DNA from: an uncultured Verrucomicrobiota bacterium
GTDB taxonomy: Bacteria > Verrucomicrobiota > Verrucomicrobiia > Opitutales > Intestinicryptomonadaceae
Direction of reading: 5' to 3'
DNA length: 49,271 nucleotides
Assembly: GCA_949293415.1 (NCBI GenBank)
Contig: CASFDK010000020.1
Span: 1-49,271, forward strand
The notes under the pieces: model-generated
What the model saw: the letters and a program-made list of their open reading frames with translations, nothing else
Databases searched by the model: none
What the model was told of the DNA's origin: nothing
Part shown: positions 16,818 to 25,043 of the stretch, one piece after another
Position numbering within the stretch: the first letter of the stretch is position 1
Layout: each line of letters starts with the position of its first letter
Made by a program: the position numbers and the translations under genes

Positions 16818-18179
16818 ATGAAAAAACCGCTCATTGCAATACTTGCGCTTTCCGCGTTAAACCTCTTCGGATACACGGAGGGCGAACTGTACAAATCGGA
16901 CTTCCCCGAGAAGTCGTGCATGAAATTCAACAGGGAGAAAAAAGTTCCCATCAACTATTCCGACGCGAAAGCCGATATCTACAAAAAGCTCGACATCCTC
17001 GACAAAATCGGCGGCGGCGGACGGATCAAAACCGCCAAGCAGTGGCTCGACGAAGAACGCCCCAAGGTAATAAAATTTCTCGAGCGGGAGTATTTCGGCA
17101 AGATGCCGCCGCGCCCGCAAAAGCTCGAGTTCAAGCTTGTCGAATCGTCCGACAATGCGCTCGGCGGAGTGGCAAAGCGCAGGCAGTACAAGATAATTTC
17201 GACCGACAAAAACGGCACGCACATCTTCAACGTTTTGATGTACTACCCGCAGGACGCGTCGGTCGAAAACCCCGTGCCCGCGTTCATCTACACGAACTAC
17301 AACGGCAACCACTCGACCGTTTCCGAACCCGAAGTTCTTATGCCCGAAGAGGGAACTTGGCTCAGCAACAGCAAGAGGGGCAAAATCACCGACAACCGCG
17401 CCCACGACTATCAGCGCGGCACGGGCGCGCCGCGCAATCCGTTCAGGGACATCGTATCGCGCGGGTACGCCGTCGCCACGTTCTGCTATTGCGAACTGTA
17501 CCCCGACAAGGAATACATACTTTCCGAGAACGAATCGATCTTCCGCATTTTCGACAAAGCCGACATCGACAGGGAGCCGCGCTGCATAGCCGCGTGGGCG
17601 TGGGGCGACTGCCGCGTGCTCGACCTTCTCGAAACGCTGCCGTTTATCGACCGCGCTAAAATCGGCGTTGCGGGGCACTCGCGGCTCGGCAAGACGGCGA
17701 TGCTTGCGGGCGCGTACGATACGCGTTTTGCGCTGGCGGTCTCGAACAGTTCCTGCGGCGGCGGCGCGGCGATGAACAGGCACAACTACGGCGAAACGCT
17801 GCAATTCGCGGCGACGTATTTCCCCTGTTGGTACAAGCCCGCAATGAAAAAGTACGCCGAGGACATCGAAAGTATGCCGATTGACGCACAGCACGTTCTG
17901 GCGGCGATGGCACCGCGCATGATTTACGTTCTGAGCGGAACGAGAGACTACTGGGCGGATCCGAAGGGCGAATTTATGTCGCTTGCCGAGGCGGGAAAAA
18001 TCTACGCGTTATTCGGAAAGACCAAGCTGCCCACGCCCGACGACCTGCGCGTGAAAAAGCCGTTTGTCGGCAACGGATTCGGGTACGTTTTGTACGACGG
18101 TCCGCACCAAATCGACGCCTACAACTGGAGGTGCATAATGGACTTCACCGACGCGCACGGCTGGACAAAGCGCAAATAA
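16818..18179 (+). CDS. Secreted CE15 glucuronoyl esterase-like protein 2
   Basis: A 453-residue paralogue of the preceding protein, with a short signal peptide (MKKPLIAILALSALNLFG). The nucleophile is S288 in AGHSRLGK, the canonical CE15 form, and the likely histidine is H430 in GPHQIDAYNW. RDYWADPKGEF matches the first copy. The two proteins share the blocks KLxESSDNALGG, FRDIVSRGxAxAT and AAWAWGxxRVLDLLETLP, so they arose by duplication but have diverged clearly. A strong terminator follows. Having two copies suggests different ester or backbone preference; this is inference. Confidence 0.88.
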   Translation: MKKPLIAILALSALNLFGYTEGELYKSDFPEKSCMKFNREKKVPINYSDAKADIYKKLDILDKIGGGGRIKTAKQWLDEERPKVIKFLEREYFGKMPPRPQKLEFKLVESSDNALGGVAKRRQYKIISTDKNGTHIFNVLMYYPQDASVENPVPAFIYTNYNGNHSTVSEPEVLMPEEGTWLSNSKRGKITDNRAHDYQRGTGAPRNPFRDIVSRGYAVATFCYCELYPDKEYILSENESIFRIFDKADIDREPRCIAAWAWGDCRVLDLLETLPFIDRAKIGVAGHSRLGKTAMLAGAYDTRFALAVSNSSCGGGAAMNRHNYGETLQFAATYFPCWYKPAMKKYAEDIESMPIDAQHVLAAMAPRMIYVLSGTRDYWADPKGEFMSLAEAGKIYALFGKTKLPTPDDLRVKKPFVGNGFGYVLYDGPHQIDAYNWRCIMDFTDAHGWTKRK

Positions 18180-18209
18180 TCCCCTGCTTGCGACGGCAGT
18201 TTTTTCGAA

Positions 18210-18242
18210 AATCCGCAACTTCAGAAGTTGCGGATTTTTTTT
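18210..18242 (+). terminator. Strong rho-independent terminator of the CE15 pair
   Basis: ATCCGCAACTTC and GAAGTTGCGGAT form a near-perfect stem followed by eight T residues. Confidence 0.9.
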
Positions 18243-18269
18243 GACACACGCAAACCCTTCGAAAATAAT
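18241..18269 (+). promoter_or_regulatory. Promoter of the FAD oxidoreductase gene
   Basis: Consensus TTGACA, a 17-base spacer and AATAAT, starting in the T-run of the preceding terminator. The ATG lies 26 bases after the -10 box. Confidence 0.7.
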
Positions 18270-18295
18270 GAAGCCCTACTTACGTTGCAACAGAT

Positions 18296-20281
18296 ATGGA
18301 AAACAAAGATTTCGACAAAATGGGAAGACGGAGATTTTTGAGCGCGTCCACAATGTCGCTGCTCGGATACTCCTTCATGGTTAGCATACCCGCAAAAGCC
18401 GACGACGCCGCTGGCGATTCGAAAGCGGGAATTACGCCGCTCGGCAAAAAGATAGAAAAATCGCTCGGGGGAAAACCCTTCGACCTCGCGGGCGAACCGA
18501 ATATGGAGAAAATCGAAATCGACTGCGACGTACTCGTTGCGGGCGGCGGATTGGCGGGCATTTGCGCGGCGATAGCGGCTGCGCGTTCGGGCGCAAAAAC
18601 CGTGCTTGTCCAAGACAGGTCGAGACTCGGCGGCAACTCGAGTTCGGAGATTCGAATGCACCCGCTCGGGATATGGAGCCACAAGGTCGGTTGGCGCGAA
18701 GCGGGAATTTTGGAGGAAATCAAGCTCGAGCACGCCGTAAAAAACCCGCAAATGTCGTGGGAAATGTGGGACTTGGTTTTGTACGACAAGTGCGTTTCCG
18801 AAAAGAACCTTACCCTGCTTCTCGACACATCGGTCTATCTTGCCGAAACGAAAGACGGCAAAATAAAATCGGTCATGGCGCGAAGCGACCACTCGCTTAA
18901 AATTTACAAAATTTCGGCAAAGCAGTTTGTGGACTGCACGGGCGACGCACGAATCGCCATGGAGGCGGGCGCAACGTTGATGTCGGGGCGCGAAGGCTCG
19001 AAAAAATACGGCGAAGAACTCGCCGACATCTACGAGCTCGGCAAGCATCTGTGCGCATCCGTAATCTACACTTCGAAAGACTGCGGAAAACCGACGCCGT
19101 TTACGCCGCCGTCATGGGCGAAAAAAATCGCGGAGGAAGACCTGAAGTTCCGCAACCCCCGCGCAAGCGGTTTCGGAATGGGCTACGCTTTCATTTCGCA
19201 CGGCGGAATGGCAGACACCCTGCGCGACACCGAAGTTCTGCGCTTCGAACTTCTGTCGATAATTCTCGGAGTGTGGGACTACATAAAAAACAGCGGCAAA
19301 TTTCCCGAAACGGCAAACCTCGCCCTCGATTCCGTCGGCATGATTCCCGCCAAGCGCGACACATACCGCGTGCTCGGCGAAAGAATTTTCACCGTCCACG
19401 ACATCAAGGGCAAGTGGCGCGAAATGCCCGACCAAATCGCGGCGGCGGGCTGGGCGTTGGAGGACCAGACATCGAAGGGCTTCTACGCCGAGCGCCACAA
19501 GAAACCCGCAATTTTCGCGGGGAAGATAGACTACTACAACATACCGTTCGGCTCGCTCGTTGCAAAGGATTTGTCGAACCTGCTGATGGCGGGGCGCGAC
19601 ATTAGCTGCAGCCATATGGCATTTTCGTCGACGCGCATAATGAACACCTGCGCAACCACGGGGCAGGTCTCGGGCACGGCGGCGGCAATCTGCGCGAAAG
19701 AGGGAATCTCGCCGAAAGACATTTTGAAGTCTCCCGCCAAGTTCGAAAAATTCCGACAGCAGATTCTGCGAGACGGCGTAATCATAGCGGGCGTCAAAAA
19801 CGGCGACCCGCTCGACCTCGCGCGAAGGGCGACGGTTTCGGCGACATCGTGCTCGACCTCCACAAAACCCGAAAACGTAATCTCGGGAATGTTCTACGAC
19901 AACAAGGGCAGCTTCGAAAACCGCTGGATTGCGCCGATAATCGACCGCCCGATTCTGAAGCTCGAATGGGCAAAACCGCAGAAAATCTCGAAGCTGATTC
20001 TCAACTTCGACACCGGTTGCCGAATGCTGACAATTACGCGCCAACATAACTTCTTTAAAAGGCTCGTGCTCGGCGCGCAACCCGAATGCCTCAAGCACTA
20101 CAAGTTGACCGCAACGCTCGAAAACGGCGAAAAAGTAAAGCTCGCTGAAGTCGAAGACAACTACCAAAAACGCGTCGAACACGACTTCGAAAGCGTCGAG
20201 GCGAAGTCGGTGGAGCTTGAGTGCATCGAAACGAACGGCTCGGACGTTGCGTCGGTGTTCGAAGTCCGCGCCTACGCCTGA
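18296..20281 (+). CDS. Tat-exported FAD-dependent oxidoreductase
   Basis: A 661-residue flavoprotein. The N-terminus has a twin-arginine motif (GRRRFLSASTMSLLGYSF), suggesting export in folded form with its cofactor. The dinucleotide-binding fold begins at CDVLVAGGGLAGICAAIAAA, followed by RLGGNSSSE, as in the FAD_oxidored group often annotated as xanthan-lyase-like proteins. AGRDISCSHMAFSSTR and a late FAD-contact region are also family-like. A beta-rich C-terminal domain of about 130 residues follows. The gene sits after the CE15 pair behind its own promoter. No Shine-Dalgarno site is clear; a second ATG lies at 18320. Substrate is unknown, but a sugar or uronate is plausible from context. 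Confidence 0.8.
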   Translation: MENKDFDKMGRRRFLSASTMSLLGYSFMVSIPAKADDAAGDSKAGITPLGKKIEKSLGGKPFDLAGEPNMEKIEIDCDVLVAGGGLAGICAAIAAARSGAKTVLVQDRSRLGGNSSSEIRMHPLGIWSHKVGWREAGILEEIKLEHAVKNPQMSWEMWDLVLYDKCVSEKNLTLLLDTSVYLAETKDGKIKSVMARSDHSLKIYKISAKQFVDCTGDARIAMEAGATLMSGREGSKKYGEELADIYELGKHLCASVIYTSKDCGKPTPFTPPSWAKKIAEEDLKFRNPRASGFGMGYAFISHGGMADTLRDTEVLRFELLSIILGVWDYIKNSGKFPETANLALDSVGMIPAKRDTYRVLGERIFTVHDIKGKWREMPDQIAAAGWALEDQTSKGFYAERHKKPAIFAGKIDYYNIPFGSLVAKDLSNLLMAGRDISCSHMAFSSTRIMNTCATTGQVSGTAAAICAKEGISPKDILKSPAKFEKFRQQILRDGVIIAGVKNGDPLDLARRATVSATSCSTSTKPENVISGMFYDNKGSFENRWIAPIIDRPILKLEWAKPQKISKLILNFDTGCRMLTITRQHNFFKRLVLGAQPECLKHYKLTATLENGEKVKLAEVEDNYQKRVEHDFESVEAKSVELECIETNGSDVASVFEVRAYA

Positions 20282-20548
20282 CCCGCGCCGAAATTCGGAC
20301 TTGCAAGCTTTGCGCCATTTTTTTGGATAATCCCGAAAAACCAGTCCGATTGTTTCACTGAAAAGCGTTATTGCAAGTCTGACGGCGGCGGGTGCGAGGC
20401 TCTTTGTGTTGTGTTCGTGCGCTCCCGAAAAAAACGTTTGCCTCGCCGAAGCCGCCGAGTGCCGCGCCAAACACTGCGCGCCGCGCGCCGTTAAACGGCG
20501 ATTTATTGTCTTGCTTGCAACGGCGTTTGTGTTTTGATTGAAATCAAT

Positions 20549-21598
20549 ATGGCACAAAAGATATTTATTTTGGGCGTAAACGGCTTTATCGGCTCGTCGC
20601 TCGCGTGGAAAATCCTCCAAAAGACCGACTGGGAAATCGTCGGGATGGACTTGGGCAAAAACAAAATCGGACACTGCCTCGGCAATCCGCGTTTCCGCTT
20701 TTTCGAAAAGAACATCCTCACCGACAGGGACTGGATTGAAGAGCAGATCAAAACCTGCGACACGATAGTGCCGCTCGTGGCAATCGCAACACCCACGCTA
20801 TACGTCAAAGACCCCCTGCGCGTCTACGAACTCGACTACGAATCGAACGTCGAAATTGTAAAGCTCTGCGCAAAATACGGCAGGCGCATCATTTTCCCGT
20901 CGACGTCGGAAGTCTACGGAATGTGCCCCGACCACGATTTCGACGAATACAATTCGCCCCTCGTACTCGGTCCCATCCCCAAAGAACGCTGGATTTACTC
21001 ATGCATCAAGCAGATGCTCGACCGTGTAATCTGGGCGTACGGAAACCACCGCGGACTGAAGTTCACGCTCTTCCGCCCCTTCAATTTCATCGGTCCGAAA
21101 CTCGACGACATCACCGCGCCGAAGGAAGGCTCGTCGCGCGTGCTCACGCAGTTCGCCCACAACATCATCAACGGCAAACCGATTAAGCTCGTCGACGGCG
21201 GCGCGCAGAAACGCAGCTTCACGTTCATCGACGACGGCATCGAATGCCTGCTGAAAATCCTCGAAAACAGGGACGGTTGCGCCGACGGAAAAATCTTCAA
21301 CATCGGCAACCCGTATATGGAATTTTCGATAAAAGAACTGGCGGATATGCTCGTGGAACTCTTTCAGGAATATCCCGAATACGCCGAACGCGCAAAGAAC
21401 GCGAAAATCGAAAGCGTCTCGAGCGAGGAATACTACGGCAAGGGATATCAGGACGTTCCGCGCAGAATGCCGTCGATTAAGGAGGCGGAAAAAGTGCTCG
21501 GCTGGAAACCTACAACCGACCTGCGCACCGCGCTCAAGCTCACGCTCGACTACCACCTTCTCAAGAAGGACTACGAGCTTGGGGAAACCTCGAAATAG
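20549..21598 (+). CDS. ArnA C-terminal-type UDP-glucuronate decarboxylase (stand-alone)
   Basis: A 349-residue NAD-dependent epimerase/dehydratase-fold protein. It resembles the C-terminal dehydrogenase of ArnA, which oxidises and decarboxylates UDP-glucuronate to UDP-4-keto-arabinose. The Rossmann motif is GVNGFIGSS; PSTSEVYGMC holds the catalytic Ser/Glu pair, YSCIKQ the Tyr-x-x-x-Lys, and YGKGYQDVPRR the proton-donor arginine. The formyltransferase domain that precedes it in E. coli ArnA is absent. The ATG at 20549 is preferred over a TTG five codons upstream. arnD follows after 3 bases. It could also serve UDP-xylose-type synthesis, but the ArnA-specific blocks and arnD argue for aminoarabinose chemistry. 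Confidence 0.88.
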   Translation: MAQKIFILGVNGFIGSSLAWKILQKTDWEIVGMDLGKNKIGHCLGNPRFRFFEKNILTDRDWIEEQIKTCDTIVPLVAIATPTLYVKDPLRVYELDYESNVEIVKLCAKYGRRIIFPSTSEVYGMCPDHDFDEYNSPLVLGPIPKERWIYSCIKQMLDRVIWAYGNHRGLKFTLFRPFNFIGPKLDDITAPKEGSSRVLTQFAHNIINGKPIKLVDGGAQKRSFTFIDDGIECLLKILENRDGCADGKIFNIGNPYMEFSIKELADMLVELFQEYPEYAERAKNAKIESVSSEEYYGKGYQDVPRRMPSIKEAEKVLGWKPTTDLRTALKLTLDYHLLKKDYELGETSK

Positions 21599-21601
21599 TT
21601 T

Positions 21602-22498
21602 ATGAAACTCGCCGTAAAAGTCGACGTAGATACATATCGGGGGACGCGCGAAGGCGTCCCCAATCTTTGTAAAATCTTCAAAAAACACGGCGTTCCAGCA
21701 ACGATTCTGTTCTCGATGGGACCCGACAACACGGGCAAGGCACTGCGCCGAATATTCAGAAAGGGCTTCCTTAAAAAATGCCTGCGCTCTAACGTTGCGG
21801 GCAACTACGGGCTGAAAACCCTGCTCTACGGAACGCTTCTGAAAGCCCCGAAAATCGGCAAGCTCTGCGCCGGTCAAATGAAGTCGGCGCGCGACGACGG
21901 CTTCGAATGCGGAATCCATTGCTGGGACCACTTCAAATGGCAGGACTACCTTTTCGAAATGCGCCCCACGGAGGTCGAGGCGGAATTTACGAAGGCGCGG
22001 GCGGAGTTCGAAAAAATTTTCGGCTTCGAGCCAAAGTGCTGCGGCGCGCCGGGGTGGCAGATTTCGCCCGACGCGCTCGAAGCGGAGGACAACGCCGACC
22101 TCCTCTACGCCTCCGACACCCGCGGCGGGCTGCCGTTCTTCCCGACAATGGGCGGGCGCATATTCAAGACGCTGCAAATTCCGTCGACCCTGCTGACGCT
22201 CGACGAAGTTCTGGGAATCACGCCGATTGAAAAGGTCGCCGATATGCACGTTTCCGAAATGCAAAAAACCGAGTATTCGGTAATCACGGCGCACGCCGAG
22301 CTCGAGGGAATGGCGTACCTCGACTGGTTCGACGACTTCCTTTCAAGGGTGAAATCGGAGGGCGCGGAATTTTTCCCACTCGCCGATTACGCGGAAAAAA
22401 TCCGCAACACTCCCGCCCTGCACAGAACCGCCGAAATAGTGATGTCGCCGTTTACGGGACGCTCGGGAACGCTCGCGGTTCAGCGCGCAAAAAAATAA
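21602..22498 (+). CDS. arnD: ArnD-like polysaccharide deacetylase/deformylase
   Basis: A 298-residue protein of the polysaccharide deacetylase (CE4-like) fold. It resembles ArnD, which removes the formyl group from undecaprenyl-phosphate-linked 4-formamido-arabinose before transfer to lipid A. VDVDTYRGTREGVPNL matches the ArnD N-terminus; HCWDHFKWQ holds the metal-binding histidines and ITAHAELEGMAY the late histidine block. It begins 3 bases after the ArnA-like gene, so the two are co-transcribed. ArnB, ArnC, ArnT and a formyltransferase are not in the window, so the pathway must be completed elsewhere or be a variant. Confidence 0.88.
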   Translation: MKLAVKVDVDTYRGTREGVPNLCKIFKKHGVPATILFSMGPDNTGKALRRIFRKGFLKKCLRSNVAGNYGLKTLLYGTLLKAPKIGKLCAGQMKSARDDGFECGIHCWDHFKWQDYLFEMRPTEVEAEFTKARAEFEKIFGFEPKCCGAPGWQISPDALEAEDNADLLYASDTRGGLPFFPTMGGRIFKTLQIPSTLLTLDEVLGITPIEKVADMHVSEMQKTEYSVITAHAELEGMAYLDWFDDFLSRVKSEGAEFFPLADYAEKIRNTPALHRTAEIVMSPFTGRSGTLAVQRAKK

Positions 22499-22522
22499 AA
22501 AATTAGATTGAACTAATTTTTT
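22497..22522. terminator. A/T-rich palindrome after arnD
   Basis: AAAAAATTAG and CTAATTTTTT pair perfectly around ATTGAA. It could end the arn transcript or act as an operator for the small lipoprotein gene that follows. Confidence 0.45.
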
Positions 22523-22563
22523 CCGATGTTGTCCTATAGACCATCGAAGAAAGGAAAAATCCA

Positions 22564-22815
22564 ATGAAATCGTTAACGGCAATATTGGCTCTGGCACTCG
22601 GCTGCTTCGCGCTTTCGGCGTGCGACTGCCCGTTTCAATGCTACGGCTCGTGCCCGAAAAACAACTGCGCACAGGTCTTCAAATGCAACCCGTGCAACTG
22701 CAATCCCTGCAACTGCGCGACGAAATGCACTTGCGGCGGAAAGTGCCCCGCGCCCGCGGCATGCGCAAGGGCAAAAGCACCCTGCGCACAGGGTCAGAAC
22801 TGCCCCGCAAAATAA
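22564..22815 (+). CDS. Small cysteine-rich lipoprotein
   Basis: An 83-residue protein. Residues 1-19 are a lipoprotein signal ending in the lipobox LSAC, so Cys20 should be lipidated. The mature 64 residues hold 16 cysteines, many as C-N-P-C-N-C and C-x-C pairs (residues 41-61), plus a basic, alanine-rich tail. Such density suggests metal binding, like metallothioneins, or many disulfides. I know of no named family. AGGAAAAAT gives a good ribosome-binding site, and a strong terminator follows, so the gene is a single-gene unit. The coding status is supported by signal, lipobox, ribosome site and terminator. Confidence 0.8.
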   Translation: MKSLTAILALALGCFALSACDCPFQCYGSCPKNNCAQVFKCNPCNCNPCNCATKCTCGGKCPAPAACARAKAPCAQGQNCPAK

Positions 22816-22841
22816 TTTTCCGCGAGGAGAAAACATAGCAA

Positions 22842-22878
22842 AGAACCCGTTCGGGAAACCGAGCGGGCTCTTTTTTTT
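22842..22878 (+). terminator. Terminator of the cysteine-rich lipoprotein gene
   Basis: GAACCCGTTCGG and CCGAGCGGGCTC pair around a GAAA loop and are followed by eight T residues. Confidence 0.85.
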
Positions 22879-22888
22879 CTCAAAAAAT

Positions 22889-22916
22889 TTGACGAACCGC
22901 CCGCGCCGCAAATAAT
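22889..22916 (+). promoter_or_regulatory. Candidate promoter of the exonuclease gene, near the ATG
   Basis: TTGACG, a 16-base spacer and AATAAT. The ATG at 22926 lies 9 bases after the -10 box, giving at most a few leader bases. Confidence 0.55.
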
Positions 22917-22925
22917 CTCACCACA

Positions 22926-23834
22926 ATGGATTTTACGGCGATAGATTTCGAAACGGCAAACGCAAGCCGCGCGTCGATATGCTCGGTCGGACTCGTGCGG
23001 ATGGAGAACGGACGGATCGTCGAAAAGCTGCACCGCCTGATAAACCCGCGCTGTGCGTTCAACTTCCATAACACCGCGGTCCACGGCATAACGGCGTTCG
23101 ACGTGCGCGACGCGCCCTGCTTCTGCGACGTATTCGAAGAAATGAAGCCGTTCCTCGGCGATGTCGTTGTTGCGCACAACGCCCCGTTCGACATATCGTG
23201 CCTGCGCGCGTCGCTCGAACGCTACGACATCGCCGCGCCCGATTTCGAGTACCTGTGCACGCTCTCGCTCAGCCGCAAAGCGCTCCGCCAGTTGCCGAGC
23301 CACAAGCTCGATTCCGTTGCGCGGTACTTCGGACTGGGCGACTTCAACCACCACAATGCGCTCGACGACGCCGAAATATGCGCCCAAATTTTCGATATTC
23401 TCGCGGACAAAATCGATGTCGAGCCGCTGAAAAAACATTTCCGTGAAAAGACCGTGCGCCGCTGCAAAATTCCCGATGTTTTCGAAAGCACGGCGCGCAG
23501 ATTCGCCGCCGCAGAGAAACGGCAGGCAGCCCGCGCCGTCCACACGCCGCAGAACGACCTCGAATTCGACTACTCGCCGATTGACTTCGCAAAAACATTC
23601 GTCGCCACGGGCGATTTCGGCGAGCTCGGCATTCACTACGTCGAGGGGCTGATTGCAATGCACGGCGGAAAAATCGCGCGGAGGGTCGATTCGACGGTCG
23701 ACTACGTTGTAGTCGGCGACAAGCCGCTTGCCGCGTGGGGAGCGGGCGAATACGGCGCGGAAATAGACGCGGCACTCGCAATCGGCAGGGCGCGGTTCGT
23801 AAAACAGACACACCTTTTGCGCGAAATAATGTAG
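22926..23834 (+). CDS. DnaQ-like 3'-5' exonuclease with C-terminal BRCT domain
   Basis: A 302-residue protein. The N-terminal DEDDh exonuclease domain (about residues 1-170) shows DFET (D and E), HNAPFD (third acid) and HNALDD with the preceding histidine. This is the fold of the proofreading subunit of DNA polymerase III. A linker follows, then a BRCT-like domain from about residue 220, marked by FVATGDFGELG, HGGKIARRV and VDYVVVGDKP. This layout is known among bacterial epsilon-like exonucleases thought to act in DNA repair rather than replication. It is a single gene between a terminator and the tRNA-fMet gene. No Shine-Dalgarno site is visible. Confidence 0.9.
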   Translation: MDFTAIDFETANASRASICSVGLVRMENGRIVEKLHRLINPRCAFNFHNTAVHGITAFDVRDAPCFCDVFEEMKPFLGDVVVAHNAPFDISCLRASLERYDIAAPDFEYLCTLSLSRKALRQLPSHKLDSVARYFGLGDFNHHNALDDAEICAQIFDILADKIDVEPLKKHFREKTVRRCKIPDVFESTARRFAAAEKRQAARAVHTPQNDLEFDYSPIDFAKTFVATGDFGELGIHYVEGLIAMHGGKIARRVDSTVDYVVVGDKPLAAWGAGEYGAEIDAALAIGRARFVKQTHLLREIM

Positions 23835-23928
23835 TGCGACAAAAGCGAAAATAGGCGCAACAAAAAAAATCCGAAAAAAAGCTTGCGCGGAACAAAAAAG
23901 TTGCTTGAATGTCTAGTCTATTAAATGT

Positions 23929-24005
<77 letters not shown>

Positions 24006-24011
24006 ATTTTC

Positions 24012-24036
24012 AGCCGTTCGAAAGAACGGCTTTTTT
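24012..24036 (+). terminator. Terminator of tRNA-fMet
   Basis: AGCCGTTC and GAACGGCT pair around GAAA and are followed by T residues. Confidence 0.85.
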
Positions 24037-24138
24037 GTTTCAGGAGCGGAGAAAGCGGCAACAGCCTACATACCGCCGCCAAAGGCGCACAGGCGGTTTC
24101 TGCTTGACCTATAATTCCGACAGTGTTTTTTCGTAGGC

Positions 24139-24606
24139 ATGAAGTCGATTGCCAGTTTGCTCGCAGCCGTTTCAGCAGGCGCGGTAGCCGCGTTTGCACC
24201 GAAAGACATTCCGCGACTCATCGAACAAGCCGACCGCGTGGAAATCGTCGAAAGTGACTTTTCAAAAGGCGACAGGGTTGTCCGCAGGTCGGAGATATCC
24301 CCGAAAGCCGCCGCCGAACTCGGCGCAATACTCGCGGAGTCCGCGCCGACCGACGGATCTTGTAAGTGCGCAGGCAACCCCGTTATAGAAATCCGCAAAA
24401 ACGGCGCGCCGACAAAAACAATTACAATCCATCACGGGCTTACCATCCGAATGCGCGGAGCCAAGCTAAACGCGAAAGTAGGCTCGCCCGAACGGCTCGC
24501 GGAATGGCTTGCAAACAACGGTTTCCACTCGACAAAAAACGAGCTTGGGAAAACGGAGAAAAGCACAGGAAAAAATTCCGAACCGCAAGCCGCGCGCGGG
24601 AAATAG
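24139..24606 (+). CDS. Small secreted protein with C-x-C-x-G and HHG motifs
   Basis: A 155-residue protein with an N-terminal signal-like segment (MKSIASLLAAVSAGAVAAFA). The core CKCAGNPVIEI, then TITIHHGLTIRM, then RLAEWLANNG, recalls an uncharacterised domain common in Planctomycetes and Verrucomicrobia that has a Cys-x-Cys-x-Gly and a His-His-Gly block. The function is unknown; the conserved Cys and His residues could bind metal. The tail is hydrophilic and lysine-rich. A perfect TATAAT lies at 24110-24115. Another small secreted protein follows after 68 bases. Confidence 0.65.
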   Translation: MKSIASLLAAVSAGAVAAFAPKDIPRLIEQADRVEIVESDFSKGDRVVRRSEISPKAAAELGAILAESAPTDGSCKCAGNPVIEIRKNGAPTKTITIHHGLTIRMRGAKLNAKVGSPERLAEWLANNGFHSTKNELGKTEKSTGKNSEPQAARGK

Positions 24607-24674
24607 CAGTCTTACGATGGCGGCGGCGAAGAATCGGCTTGCAAACGCGGACACTTTTGCAATCATTGCAGATT

Positions 24675-24971
24675 ATGAAACGTTTTCTACTAATGGCTTT
24701 GATTGTCCCCGCAATCGCAGTTTGTTCGGCAAACGCCGCAGCCCAGAAAAAATCCCCCAAGTTCAACGTCTCCGCGGCACAGTCAAAAATGTCCACGTTC
24801 GTAAAGGTCTTCTACGCGTACGATATAGACAACCTCGAAGAACAAATCACGCAATACGCATTCAAGAACAATCTCGACACGCTCGGAACTTCGCTGTCGG
24901 TGAGCGTGCAAAATTCGGGCGGAACTTCGAATGTGGAATATTTTGCGATAGCCACATTCAAACGCAAATAA
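24675..24971 (+). CDS. Small secreted protein of unknown function
   Basis: A 98-residue protein with a clear signal peptide (MKRFLLMALIVPAIAVCSANAAA). The mature part of about 75 residues has no recognised motif and a single helix-like stretch (YDIDNLEEQITQYAFKNN). The ATG at 24675 is chosen because the signal peptide starts there; the longer frame overlaps the preceding gene and is not protein-like. A strong terminator follows directly. No family recognised. Confidence 0.65.
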   Translation: MKRFLLMALIVPAIAVCSANAAAQKKSPKFNVSAAQSKMSTFVKVFYAYDIDNLEEQITQYAFKNNLDTLGTSLSVSVQNSGGTSNVEYFAIATFKRK

Positions 24972-24980
24972 CGGCGGTCA

Positions 24981-25015
24981 AAAAAAGGGAATCGGCAAAA
25001 CCGATTCCCTTTTTT
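24981..25015. terminator. Bidirectional terminator between convergent genes
   Basis: AAAAAAGGGAATCGG and CCGATTCCCTTTTTT form a perfect 15-base stem around CAAAA. It serves the small secreted protein gene and, from the other side, the exporter operon. Confidence 0.9.
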
Positions 25016-25043
25016 GCTACATCCGACGCCGCGTACGGACGGG

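Noticed and set aside
20282..20548. Open frame with a Cys-rich, lipoprotein-like translation before the ArnA-like gene
   Set aside because: There is no plausible start codon or ribosome site, and the frame has no conserved features. I see no supported gene in this gap.
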